Shown in pieces: positions 1 to 19,016 of a stretch of DNA of 27,305 nt (position 1 is its first letter; the number at the start of each line of letters is the position of its first letter). Source of the stretch: Paulinella micropora (Eukaryota; Cercozoa; Imbricatea; Euglyphida); NCBI GenBank assembly GCA_009731375.1, contig BJOX01000114.1:512371-539675 (forward strand), read 5' to 3'. The notes beneath the pieces are model-generated. The model made no database searches, had not been told where the DNA came from, and saw only the letters and a list, made by a program, of their open reading frames with translations. The translations under genes were made by a program, and so were the position numbers.

Positions 1-140
<140 letters not shown>

Positions 141-142
141 CA

Positions 143-1134
<992 letters not shown>

Positions 1135-1237
1135 GTGCGGCCCTGCCTCCCTCCTGAGCTGCCAACCACGGGCGCGAGCGCTGAAGGGGGATGTTAGGAC
1201 GCTGTCTGGGGGCGGTTCAACTCATGACACCTGACAC

Positions 1238-1263
1238 ACGAAACAGGAGAGAGAGAGAGAGCG

Positions 1264-1317
<54 letters not shown>

Positions 1318-2485
1318 TACAGAGCAAGGAAATGAAAGAGAGCCAGAGAAAGTCATAGAAAAGAAGAAAAGAAGAAGAGAAAGACGAGAAAACAAGGGAA
1401 GGGAGGAGAGGAGAAGAGAGGAGAAGAGAGGAGAGGAGAGGAGAGGAGAGGAGAGGAGAGAGGAGAGGAGGGGAGGGGAGGGGAGGGGGGGANNNNNNNN
1501 NNNNNNNNNNNNNNNNNNNNNNNNNNNNNNNNNNNNNNNNNNNNNNNNNNNNNNNNNNNNNNNNNNNNNNNNNNNNNNNNNNNNNNNNNNNNNNNNNNNN
1601 NNNNNNNNNNNNNNNNNNNNNNNNNNNNNNNNNNNNNNNNNNNNNNNNNNNNNNNNNNNNNNNNNNNNNNNNNNNNNNNNNNNNNNNNNNNNNNNNNNNN
1701 NNNNNNNNNNNNNNNNNNNNNNNNNNNNNNNNNNNNNNNNNNNNNNNNNNNNNNNNNNNNNNNNNNNNNNNNNNNNNNNNNNNNNNNNNNNNNNNNNNNN
1801 NNNNNNNNNNNNNNNNNNNNNNNNNNNNNNNNNNNNNNNNNNNNNNNNNNNNNNNNNNNNNNNNNNNNNNNNNNNNNNNNNNNNNNNNNNNNNNNNNNNN
1901 NNNNNNNNNNNNNNNNNNNNNNNNNNNNNNNNNNNNNNNNNNNNNNNNNNNNNNNNNNNNNNNNNNNNNNNNNNNNNNNNNNNNNNNNNNNNNNNNNNNN
2001 NNNNNNNNNNNNNNNNNNNNNNNNNNNNNNNNNNNNNNNNNNNNNNNNNNNNNNNNNNNNNNNNNNNNNNNNNGGAGAGGAGAGGAGAGGAGAGGAGAGG
2101 AGAGGAGAGGAGAGGAGAGGAGAGGAGAAGAGGAGAGGAGAGGAGAGGAGAGAAGAGAGGAGAAGAGAGGAGAAGAGAGGAGAAGAGAGGAGAAGAGAGG
2201 AGAAGAAGAGAGGAGAAGAGGAGAAGAGAGGAGAAGAGAGGAGAAGAGAGAAGAGAGAAGAGAGGAGAAGAAAGGAGAAGAGAGGAGAAGAGAGGAGAAG
2301 AGAGGAGAAGAGAGGAGAAGAGAGGACAAGAGAGGAGGAGAGAAGAGAGGAGAAGAGAGGAGAAGAGGAGAAGAGAGGAGAAGAGAGAAGAGAGAAGAGA
2401 GGAGAAGAGAGGAGAAGAGAGGAGAAGAGAGGAGAAGAGAGGAGAAGAGAGGAGAAGAGAGGAGAAGAGAGGAGAAGAGAGGAGA
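1238..2485. repeat. Long polypurine tract (GA)n / (GAGGA)n with assembly gap
   Basis: Almost pure purine on the plus strand: (GA)n, then GGAGA/GGAGAAGA units on both sides of a 581-base N run (1493-2073). The Ser/Leu/Pro reading frames across it are repeat translation, not genes. It lies just upstream of the DHX35-like start on the other strand, so it occupies that gene's promoter side. Mirror-symmetric purine runs can form triplex DNA. Confidence 0.95.
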
Positions 2486-2499
2486 AGATATATATATAC

Positions 2500-2532
<33 letters not shown>

Positions 2533-2583
2533 CACATATATATACATATATATATACATATATATATATTATATATATATATA
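2486..2583. repeat. (TA)n-rich microsatellite
   Basis: Alternating TA/CA run directly following the polypurine tract. Confidence 0.95.
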
Positions 2584-2641
2584 ATCGAAACACAAATTTT
2601 CATCAGTTATCTATGTCTTCCACATCCATCAGAATACACAG

Positions 2642-2731
2642 CACCAGCATACGCTCCACGTCTCAAGACTATCTTGCATTTTGCTGCACCAGTATACTTT
2701 CCACGTCTCAAGACTATCTTGCATTTTGCTG
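2642..2731. repeat. Two tandem copies of a 45-bp unit
   Basis: Copies at 2642-2686 and 2687-2731 share the core CCACGTCTCAAGACTATCTT and differ at only a few bases near their left ends. No coding role is evident. Confidence 0.9.
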
Positions 2732-2898
2732 GTGGGCGTGAATGAATAACGAAAGAAAAATTGAATAATGACAAAGAAAGAGAAGAGCTAACGTTGGAGA
2801 GCTGGAGAGAAAAAGAAGAGAAAACAAGAAGTAAGAAATAAGAGGATAATGGAAGAGAAAGAGAAAGGTGGGCGTGAATGAATAATGAAAGAAAAATA
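2732..2898. repeat. Direct repeat of about 30 bp, GTGGGCGTGAATGAATAA core
   Basis: The core occurs at about 2732 and about 2868, each followed by a GAAAGAAAAAT-type sequence. The 105 bases between are AG-rich. This may be a degenerate minisatellite continuing from the preceding 45-bp units. Confidence 0.75.
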
Positions 2899-2899
2899 G

Positions 2900-4800
2900 G
2901 AGAGCGTGCAGCCTCAAAGCACAGGAGGCCAAGCGTCAGTCTTGCATCTGCCTCCCATATCGCTAGAAAATCGTACGAACAATGCGCGTTTCTACGGACA
3001 ATAAGACGCAACTACTTACTATTCTTAGTATCACTACATAATACTTAGTTCACTTTGTTTTTCACCTGTTCCACTTATTCTATTACACCTATCTGTTCTC
3101 CTGGTTCTTGACAAATAAAAAATGACAAGAAAATAAAATAAAGTAAATACAAACAAAATAAAGTAAAGTAAAACGAAGGGAATAAGAATAAGAATGAGAT
3201 CATGCAAAAAAAATTAGAATAAGAATGAGAAGATAAGAGAAATTTCCCCGGCCCACCACCCCAAAATTCTCCCCACAGGTTTGGGTCCAGTAGAACTGCT
3301 TTTGGCAACGGGTGGCGTCAGGACGATTTTTCATCCGAATCAACTTCCAAAGGCCATTCATTTTTACCAGTTTAGGGGGACACGTTGTTTTTTCTATCTC
3401 TCTAGTCTCGCCACCAGCCACATGATGCATCTTTTTTCTCGCGGTCTGGTAGAACTATGCGCATGCTGGGTGATATCGATTTTCTAGATTTTGGAGTCTG
3501 AGCGGTCGCGGATCCGGATCCGGAGAAAGTTTGGGAGTTGGTCTAGTTGGTTGGAAGTGGTGGAAAGAGAGAATCTGAGCGGAGAGCTAAGAGATGAGTC
3601 TGTGGGTGTGAAAAGTTGGGTCAGTGAAGATTGTTTGAAAGTTGTAGTTGTGAACCTGTGAACTGCTAAACCTAGTGCCCGCTCAATCTAGCCCATTTCA
3701 ATTTACAGCGGCGTAAGTAACATCCGACAGTAGTAGTGGTAAATTATACTATAGTTATATAAACTGATAAAGTGACTCTAGCTATAGGAATTCGAAACCA
3801 ACAGCTTCCTCTATTTTTAGTGGCGTCCGCAAAAAAAGACACGTTTTACCCAGAAAATTACTCAATAATATTTTTGTTTAACATTGTGAAAAAATTCAAC
3901 AAATAATTATTTCATCAGTGACGTAATTATATAATCGACTAATCCATCTATCCATGACAGACTTTGCACAACACCTAGAACACTAGCAACGAGTGTGCCC
4001 TGCGTGCAGAAAATTTCAAGTAGTTCAACCGCTAGAACTAGTAAAAACTGCAAAAGAAAAAAGAAAAAAAACATAACTGAGTTTCAACATTTAATTTGGT
4101 TGAACAAATTACTAAACTTTCACCATACTTGCGTAAACCGCGTGTGCTTGAAAACTTAAACTATTAATAAAACTGTAGTCTGATTAGTCTGAGCCTTCGG
4201 TAAGCGACTCCGGGTACTGGCAACTTGCGGTAGGGAAAACAGAAAATTGAACAATGCAGACTCAATCATCTTAATTTTTGACTTTATGGTAATAACAAGG
4301 TAAAGCCTGAGATGGAAACGAGAAGCTTAAGCATTTTACATTACAACAATATTAATATAATATTACTATGATATCGAAATTAACCCAGCTGACTTTGTTC
4401 GTACCCTTTTTTCCATTAATGTTTTTTTTCACTTGAAACTACTTTTAATCATTGAAGAACGCTTGGACCGTGCGGTGCTCAGTTTCATTGAGCTGAAAGG
4501 GAAGCAAATGTATTAATATTTAATAAGTAGGCAAACACAAGTAAAAGGCTTCACAGTGGCAAAATTCAACAAATAGAGAAAACAGTAGACTACAGAGAGG
4601 AGTGAGACTTTTGATAATTGAAGAATGCTTGCTTTTCAATGAGGAGAGCTGCAAATGAAGCATACGCGAACATAAGTAAAAACAGAGGCGAACAAAGAGA
4701 GAAAACAGCAGACTACAGGAAGCAGCTTGTATATTAATATTAATACTAATATATCATAGTAAAGCTGGCCACATGTCAACATTTCAAGAGCTACACAGCT
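2900..4800. other. Intergenic spacer, no gene recognised
   Basis: AT-richer sequence with only short reading frames, none with family signatures. It contains a tandem GGATCC-type motif near 3510-3525 and T-rich stretches. I found no RNA gene or promoter. It separates the start of the helicase gene from the 3' end of the P5-like gene, which are on the same strand. Confidence 0.6.
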
Positions 4801-4819
4801 GGCCGATCCAGTGGTCTGT

Positions 4820-8436
<3,617 letters not shown>

Positions 8437-8504
8437 TTGCAAGAAATCCAAGGGGTGCCCACTGCCGAAGGACAGGTAAACACGTAACGACTTGAAGCTG
8501 CACA

Positions 8505-8663
8505 AAGATGTCAGCAGGGAATATAGATATTGTTGTTGTTGTTGTTGCTGCTGCTGCTGCGTTGCTACTTCTGCTTGTTGTTATTGATGTTATTGTTGTT
8601 ATTGTAGCTGATGTTGCTGCAGCTGCTTCTGCTTGTTGTTGTTGTTGTTGTTGTCGTTGTTGC

Positions 8664-8696
<33 letters not shown>

Positions 8697-8830
8697 CGTC
8701 GTCGTCGTCGTCGCCATTGTCGTCGTCGTCATCAACATCATCATCATCATCATCAACAACAACAACAACAACAACAACATCATCATCATCATCAACAACA
8801 ACAACAACAACAACAATAACAGCAACAACA
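8505..8830. repeat. (GTT)n then (CAA)n/(CAT)n array upstream of the P5-like gene
   Basis: GTT/GTC units followed by CAT and CAA units, so the two halves are roughly complementary and could pair as a hairpin. It starts about 70 bases upstream of the P5-like ATG at 8436, where that gene's promoter or 5' UTR should be. Confidence 0.9.
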
Positions 8831-9009
8831 TCTCTTTCTACATTTTTGGTTCTGAGCCTCTGAGTTCTACAGCTCAATGAACTGGCTCTGGTGTCCCTAA
8901 TACCGGGATGTAAGAGTCGTTATGTGAGGCTTTAGCCACGCTCCAACCACTTGTTGATGATTATAAATTTTTTTTTTAACATATTAAAAAAAAAAAAAAA
9001 AACAACAAG

Positions 9010-9044
<35 letters not shown>

Positions 9045-9121
9045 AAACAACAACACACTGCAACTAGTTCTTGAATATTAGTTCAATGAATAACAACAAC
9101 AGCAGCAGCAGCAGCAACAGC

Positions 9122-9164
<43 letters not shown>

Positions 9165-9170
9165 CGCTTT
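8831..9170 (+). mobile_element. LINE 3'-tail remnant with poly(A) and (AAC)n
   Basis: A segment with CTCAATGAACTGGCTCTGG and GGCTTTAGCCACGC resembles the tail at 13750-13830 (AAATGAACTGGCTCTGG) and ends in an A-rich run and (AAC)n (about 9001-9165). I read it as a 5'-truncated copy of a non-LTR element of the family whose coding part follows. Confidence 0.6.
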
Positions 9171-9194
9171 CACCTCCCACCCTTCACCTCCCTA

Positions 9195-10411
9195 TCCGCC
9201 TTGGCACAATACGCACTCACCTTGCCAGGCAGATACGGTATGTTTGGTTTAGGATGTACTGAGGCTGTGTCTGTGTCTCCAGCAACATATCTATCCTCTT
9301 TCCTACAAGCAAATGATGCAGGTGCCCTAGAAGGTAGAGATCCGCGCGAGCACTACAACCTAGCGGATGACCCGGCCGAGCTCTATGATGGCATACCAAC
9401 CATCCTGCGCTCAATGACACGCACTCTGATGCATCGGGGTGTTCCAACTGAGCTGATTGAGCATGTCATGACTCCCAACACTCCTGCTCCCCGCCACCTC
9501 CAGAGAACCCTTTCAAGGCACATCTGGTCGGACCATCTGAAGCGACCAGGACACTTGTGGAAACTGCTGGCCTAGCCATCACAGCCCTCCTCCTCTGCCC
9601 GTCAAGTGGGTGCTCGTGCACTCCCATTTTCCATTGTGCCCACCATCCCGGAATTCACTCTTTCTGATGCTATTCAGGGCAGCTATCCTCACACGCATCC
9701 CAGGTCTTGCGTGCCTAGACATCCCTGAAACTGGCATACCGTGCCACACGTGTAACGCTGTGCTTACACGCGAATCCTACGTGCAGCATTATATCGCGCG
9801 CTCATGTCATGCGGCTGCTGGTGCGGTCATCAGGCGACATGAGCCTATGTCCAGATGCTTGCGCGGTTCCTCCGTCGATGTGGAGCGCAGGTTAAAATTG
9901 AACCATCCAACCTCCTCTCCAGCCCACCAATGATCGACCGGACCTCCGTGTCTGGTGGCTCCCGGTTCAAAACTGTCCCCCCAACGCGCTCATTGATGTC
10001 TCCTTCGCGACACCCACAGTTGCTTCTGTTGTCCATTCAGCTGTCACAGCACCTCTTGCTGCAGCCACAGCCAGAGAACACGTCAAGAGAAGACGTTGTG
10101 GGGAGATGGCTAACCAGCTCGATATCTCCTTCGTTCCCTTTGTGATCGAGCCGTCGGGTGCTCTTGGGTATACAGCCCTGAAGTTCCTGCGCCGCATCCA
10201 GGTTTACGGGACACACTCTCCAGGAGTGCTACCGTCTACCCATCCCGCACTCGAGCCCACCAACAGATGGATGGAAGCTTTCCGGAATCTGGCAGAGGAC
10301 TCACGCAGTACTTCCGGAACATCTCTACCGTTGTCACCGCTCAAGGAAACGCAAGGATCCTTGATCGCGCGCGCCAGGAGATGTGGGACACGTTTGAACC
10401 TCCGGACTAAT
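9195..10411 (+). pseudogene. C-terminal part of a non-LTR retrotransposon ORF, probable PD-(D/E)XK endonuclease
   Basis: Read across frameshifts, the order matches the end of many algal and protist LINE polyproteins. It contains LTLPGRYGMFGLG (9207 on), a helical segment ending in a stop at 9573, IPCHTCNAVL with following His residues (putative zinc site), RRHEPM, NDRPDLRVWW, NALIDVSFATPT (near 9985), REHVKRRR and FVPFVIEPSGALGYTALKFL. The RPDL...IDVS...K series resembles the restriction-like endonuclease of R2/Dong-type elements. At least two frame changes occur (after 9573 and near 9928), so the copy is broken or mis-sequenced. The reverse transcriptase core is absent, consistent with 5' truncation into the (AAC)n array at 9165. 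The clade is uncertain. Confidence 0.7.
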
Positions 10412-10424
10412 TCTATCTCTCTCT

Positions 10425-10461
<37 letters not shown>

Positions 10462-10512
10462 TTCTCTATCTATCTCTCTCTCTCTCTCTTTCTATCTCTC
10501 TATCTCTCTATT

Positions 10513-10557
<45 letters not shown>

Positions 10558-10558
10558 C

Positions 10559-10602
<44 letters not shown>

Positions 10603-10620
10603 TCTCTCTCTTACTATTTC
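10412..10620. repeat. (CT)n-rich microsatellite
   Basis: CT runs with TTTC and CTAT interruptions directly after the retroelement coding part. The Ser/Leu reading frame through it is not coding. Confidence 0.95.
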
Positions 10621-13860
<3,240 letters not shown>

Positions 13861-14165
13861 AAATCAAGTGCAAATATTCCCGGTGAAATGCTAGTTTGAT
13901 GCCTTTTTCTCCGTTCGGACTGAAAGAAGAGAGAAGGGAAAAGCACAAAAGCGAAGCCACGTCAGAAACAACGGAAGACACACACACAGCTACACACGTC
14001 ATATTTCACCACAGGAAGTTGTATGGAAGGTGTGCCTGCTTTATTTTATTACACAGAAAAAGTCGAATATGCTGCCAGATTATGTTCTTCCGTCTCCAAT
14101 GACATCTGTTTCTTCTTTGCCTACGCCTTTGATTTCTTCTTTCTTTCTTTCTTTATTTCTTATTT
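13861..14165. other. Short unique spacer, nothing recognised
   Basis: No convincing coding sequence or RNA gene between the last (AAC)n-associated tail and the TTAC array. Confidence 0.5.
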
Positions 14166-14169
14166 CTTT

Positions 14170-14181
14170 CTTAATTACTTG

Positions 14182-14239
<58 letters not shown>

Positions 14240-14294
14240 CACTCACTCACTTAAGTTACTTACTTCCTTCCTTACTTACTTCCTTCCTTCCTTC

Positions 14295-14357
<63 letters not shown>

Positions 14358-14389
14358 GCTTACTTTACTTACTTACTTACTTTCTTACC

Positions 14390-14426
<37 letters not shown>

Positions 14427-14442
14427 TACTTACTTTACTTAC

Positions 14443-14474
<32 letters not shown>

Positions 14475-14730
14475 GCTGGCTGGCTGGCTGGCTGGCTCGC
14501 TGGCTGGCTGGCTAGCTGGCTCGCTCGCTGGCTCGCTCGCTTGCTTGCTTGCTTGCTGGCTGGCTGGCTGGCTTGCTTGCTTGCTTGCTTACTTGCTTAC
14601 TTTACCTTCGTACTTACTTTACTTACGCACTTACTTTACTTACTTTACTCACTTTACTTACTTTACTTACTTTACTTTACTTTACTTACTTACTTTACTT
14701 GCTTACTTGACTTACTTGCTACTAACTTAC

Positions 14731-14761
<31 letters not shown>

Positions 14762-14802
14762 GCTTGCTTGCTAACTTGCTTGCTTACTTGCTTGCTTACT
14801 TG

Positions 14803-14843
<41 letters not shown>

Positions 14844-14861
14844 GAACTTACTCACTCACTC

Positions 14862-14907
<46 letters not shown>

Positions 14908-14925
14908 CTACTTACAAACATACCC
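14170..14925. repeat. (TTAC)n tetranucleotide array with GCTG/TTGC variants
   Basis: About 750 bases of CTTA units. Blocks of CTGG and TTGC near 14475-14590 look like locally amplified variants. The Leu-Thr-Tyr frames are repeat translation. Confidence 0.97.
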
Positions 14926-14935
14926 TTATGCATTG

Positions 14936-15040
14936 TTTCCTTCTTCCTTCTTCCTTCTTCCTTCTCCTTCTTCCTGCTTCCTTCTTCCTTCTTCCTTCTT
15001 CTTCTTCTTCTTCTTTTTCTTTTTCTTCTTCTTCTTCTAT
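14936..15040. repeat. (TTCTTCC)n/(TTC)n tract, likely tail of the adjacent LINE
   Basis: Pyrimidine repeat at the position expected for the 3' tail of the minus-strand LINE; as transcript it would read (GAA)n/(GGAAGAA)n. Confidence 0.8.
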
Positions 15041-18000
15041 TTAGAATAACGGTTATTCTAGGGAGAACCACTAAAACTATATACTGCGAAAAGTATTAAA
15101 TTAACCGAGGTGGCGACCTTCAAATTAGTATAATATCAGCAACTGAGATATGTGATTAATGTGGTATACGTATCTAGACTATATACGTATTAATTTATGT
15201 TTGGGACTTAGTTATCTGTGTTTGTTACTAGATATGCTTTAAGTTGTTTTTTGAAAGAGGAGATAATCTTATTGTCTTGAATGGGTTGTGGGAGGCTACT
15301 CCATAGCCTGACAGTCTCTTTTTGCGAGCTTGTGTCCTCGTGACTGCTGTACAGTCTGTTGTGTCTGCTGCTTTTTGTCGGATATCGGTGTTGTTGCCCT
15401 ACTGTCTGGTAATGATTATCGTGCTGCGGCTCGTCCCATTGGTGCTTTGGATATCGGTACTTGTGGGCGAATACGCAGACTCGATATGCATACAAGTTTC
15501 ACAGTGATAGTATGCCGAGCTGTTGCCTGATCGGCGCCATATGAGCGCGGGGCGGCTTGGCCGCTAGTAGTCCTAGGACTTGTTTATGGGTTCTTGGCGG
15601 CTGCACATGTTTAGCTCTGGGGGTTGTCCGATCCCCAGATAGTGATTCCGTAAATGAGGTGCGGGTACACATGCGCGTAGTAGAGCTAAAGTAAAATCCG
15701 CAGAGGCAGGATTGGGTTGATGTATCTGAGAATGATTGTGAATGGTTGTATTCGTTGTATGATATGTCGAATGTATTGATGGTATCTGAGAATATGCTGC
15801 AATGTGATTCCAAGTAGCTTTGCGTTATTGGTATGTTGTAGTTGGTGAATATGTATTCGCACATCAATAGCAGGAGGCAGCTTGTGAAAATAGGATAGGT
15901 AGTCTTCGTGGGCTTAGGTATAAGTATGTTAGAGTTCAGATATGATGTAAGTACAATGAGTGCCTGCTGTGTAGTGGTCTGCAAGGCCCTTATGTCCTTA
16001 GTACCTATGAGAAGGGTCGTGTCGTCAGCGTATGAGTAAATGGTGGCAAAGCGCATATGATCATACATATCATTAACATACAGGAGAAAGAGAGTAGGCG
16101 AAAGTGAGCTGCCCTGTGGGACCCCGTCAGTACCGTCAGTAATAATTGCGGGGTCTGAGATCGCGTCTTGTGTATGAAGTTGTTGGGTTCGGCCCGTTAG
16201 ATAGGATCTGATAAAGAGTATTGTGCTAGCAGCAAAATTACCTGTCGCTCAATTTCGTTGGGAGCTTCTCATGATTGACAGTATCGTATGCTTTTGAGAG
16301 GTCTACATTTAATGCAAGCCCCACTCCCTGCTTCTTTTGCTGCTTTATCTTATTAACTGTAGACTGTATCGGTAGGACGGTGTTCGAGTGCGGGCGAAAC
16401 CCGTACTGGAAAGGAGATAATATGTTGTGATGGGTGAGGCGCGCCATGATCTGCTTGTTGATGATCACATCATATGCTATGATGAGCAAGAGCGATATGG
16501 GCCTGTAATTGTCAGGGCATCGACTGTCTTTACCTTTATACAACTCTATGAGCTTAGTCATCTTGAGAGCCTCCGGGTACCGCCCTTCATCGATCGACTT
16601 ATGAAAAGCCGATCGGATGAAATGGAAAAATGACTTCCTTAAGATCCTTTACAATGGCAGGTGTGATGTCATTTGATATCCGCATTTTATACCTATCCAT
16701 CTCATCAATCACCTTCCTAATGACTTCTTCCGTTTTGTGAGTTAGATTCAAAGTAGGCGGTCTTTGTTGTTGTTTCTCTTCATTTTGTACGGGGCGGGTT
16801 GGTGAGCATTAATAGTCTCGCTAACTCGTCTGCCCGTGTTAATGGAGTGCTCGTTCATCTTGTTCGCTATGTCCTTCGGGATCTTATAACTTACGTCATT
16901 ACGTATTATTTCCTTCGGCGATTCTCTTGCAGTACACTTACGCGGTACTACCTGCCGTAGAATTGCCGTCTGTGCTTTAGGACTATCTTTAGTTGATTCT
17001 AACTGCTCCGTTAGGTATTTGCGTTTTTCTTGCATAATGGATTTCTTTACTATCTGTCTATATCTGCTGTGTTTTGGATATTAGCCTGTGTGAGGTTTTT
17101 CTTCCTTTCCTCCCACAGCTCGTGCTGTCACTGGGTCATCCGCTTAAGTTTCGGGTGGATCCAGGGCTTATCCTGCCTACCTTTCGGTCTGCGTTTGTGG
17201 CGGTCTATCACTGCCTTTATCGTTCCATTCACCTGCGTTATTATTTCGTTAGTATTATTGTTCCCTATGTTATCCTGGCTCGTTGCATGTTTTAGCTCCA
17301 TCATCTCGTTACTTATCCGATCTTTGTGACGATCATATCTTCCCCTCGTGAGTATCTTATCCCTTCGTCTCCTCCCCTCTTTAGCTACCACTACCGAGAA
17401 CTTTGCAAAGGTAGGTAAATGATGGGAGAGTTGGAATGGTATGATGCCCGAGGTCACATGAGCTGGGATAGTAGTAATTATCATATCAATGAGTGACCAA
17501 GTGGGTCGTGTGGCATTCCACTTGTACCTCGTTGGTGACGTGGTTGTTGTATACAGCCCATGGTGTGCGAAAAAGTCAAGCAGTTTCTGCTTAGGCTGTA
17601 ATAGGTTAATATCGAGGTCACCAATGATGGTTATTGTAGTCGAAAGTGTGTCGTGATATATACCGTCAATGCAAGCTTGTAATGCGACGAAAAGCTGTTC
17701 ATGTATTATTGTTTTCAGGGCGCTTATTATGTGTGTATGAGAGTGTGGAGGTTGGAGTGCTTACCTTTGAGTCGCATCACGGCCGCAGTCGAAGCGGCTA
17801 AGTCTCGAACCTCACACTGCGCTCTGATATTATACTTATAATATACCGATATGTCTTTAGCGTGTATGCAGGGATAGAAAGGTACAGGGAAGTAGGAGTC
17901 GAGGTTTCATGTTGTATCTTATCCTCACTTAACGTGATGCTGTCTGGTTCAAAAGGTAAAAGTGAAAGGCTATGTATGAGCAGGTCTTGTTTATCGGGTA

Positions 18001-18664
18001 ATGAGCAGATATTGGTATGATATATGGACAGCAGCGGGATATGGTGAGGAGTGGATGTATGTAAGCGTGGATGCGTTATATTAAGTGGGGGTTGAGTAGG
18101 TTGAGTAATGGTTCATAGAGAGGGAGAGGGGATTGCTGCTGTTTGTCTTTGTTGTTAATGTTGGTTGTGGGGAGGCTTACGGTTGGTGATCCCGCACTTG
18201 CTGCTGCGCCTGATGGTGCGCTGCTCTTCCTGGCCTGCCTCCGCTTGGGCTCACCGAGTCCGTGTTGAGGCCATTGTCCTCGTCCTCGTCTTCAGATTCT
18301 TCTTGCATCCGATCCCCATCACCGACTGATTTTTTCGTGTGTATACCGTAGTATTCGTGCTCACATGCAAAACCCACTGGATGTGTTCGGTTTTCAGGAT
18401 CGTGTGTTCACCCCTGTCTTCCGTTCTGACGTTGACCTGACCCTTATAGGTCCAGACGTGGGTAATTTTGCCTCCCGATTTCCTCCTTGCTTCGCGTGCT
18501 TCAAAGAGAAGCTTTTGTGTCTCTTTCGATAGGTTCTCTTGAATGTAGATCTCGATCTGTTGTCCTACCAGGTGTCCGATCTGTTGCTGGGTTGCTGTGA
18601 GTGGCCGCGTACTGTCTCGCTTAGTGAATTTCTGTCTGTCCTGACTCGAGAAGAAAATCACCAC
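15041..18664 (-). mobile_element. Degenerate LINE (ORF1, apurinic-type endonuclease, reverse transcriptase)
   Basis: Minus strand, 5' to 3'. ORF1 fragment at 18664-18251: LLFEAREARRKSGG...VNVRTEDRG resembles the C-terminal domain of LINE ORF1 / baculovirus FP-like proteins. ORF2 from about 18045: HTNICSLPDKQDLLIHSL and DSITLSE (endonuclease start), then ITIIGDLDINLL near 17630-17600 and TRPTWSLIDMIITT with SHHLP (endonuclease end, about 17510-17420). Reverse transcriptase: NYRPISLL, QYGFRPHSNT, NVDLSKAYDTVNHEKL (16561-16238), GVPQGSSLSPTLFLLYVNDM (about 16127-16068) and YSYADDTTLL (near 16030). The end is RLWSSLPQPIQD...FKKQLKAYLV, stopping at 15208. Frames change several times, so it is not an intact coding copy. 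It lacks an obvious RNase H domain. The overall layout suggests a CR1/L2/Jockey-like group; the clade is unresolved. Confidence 0.85.
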
Positions 18665-18669
18665 GATTG

Positions 18670-18905
18670 GTGCTTCTTCCTTCTTCCTTCTTCCTTATTC
18701 CTTCCTGATTCCTTCCTTCTTTCCTTCTTCCTTCGTTATTCCTTCCTTATTCCTTCCTTATTCCTTATTCCTTCTTCTTCCTTCCTTCTTCTTCCGTCTT
18801 TCTTCTTCCGTCTCGTCTTCCTTCTTCCTTCTTCTTTCTTCTTTCTTCCTTTTCCTTCTTCCTTCTTCCTTCTTCCTTCTTCCTTGATGGATGGATGGAT
18901 GGATG
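18670..18905. repeat. (TTCC/TTCTTCC)n tract ending in (GGAT)n
   Basis: Pyrimidine microsatellite between the 5' end of the LINE and the start of the ERO1 fusion gene, ending in a few GGAT units at 18885-18906. Confidence 0.93.
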
Positions 18906-19016
18906 GATTCTATTATGGATGGTATGTAACGCAAGCACAGAATCTATTTTAGCAAAACTGTGCAGTAGGTGTTTGCTGTGCAAATCTGTGGTCCCTGCTG
19001 CTAGTTGCTGTCGCCT

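Noticed and set aside
1217-2603. Long Ser/Leu/Pro open frames of 416-458 residues on the minus strand
   Set aside because: They are translations of the polypurine repeat and cross a 581-base gap; no family signal.
14023-15099. Leu/Thr/Tyr-rich frames resembling membrane proteins
   Set aside because: Simple translation of (TTAC)n in three frames; the hydrophobicity is a repeat effect.
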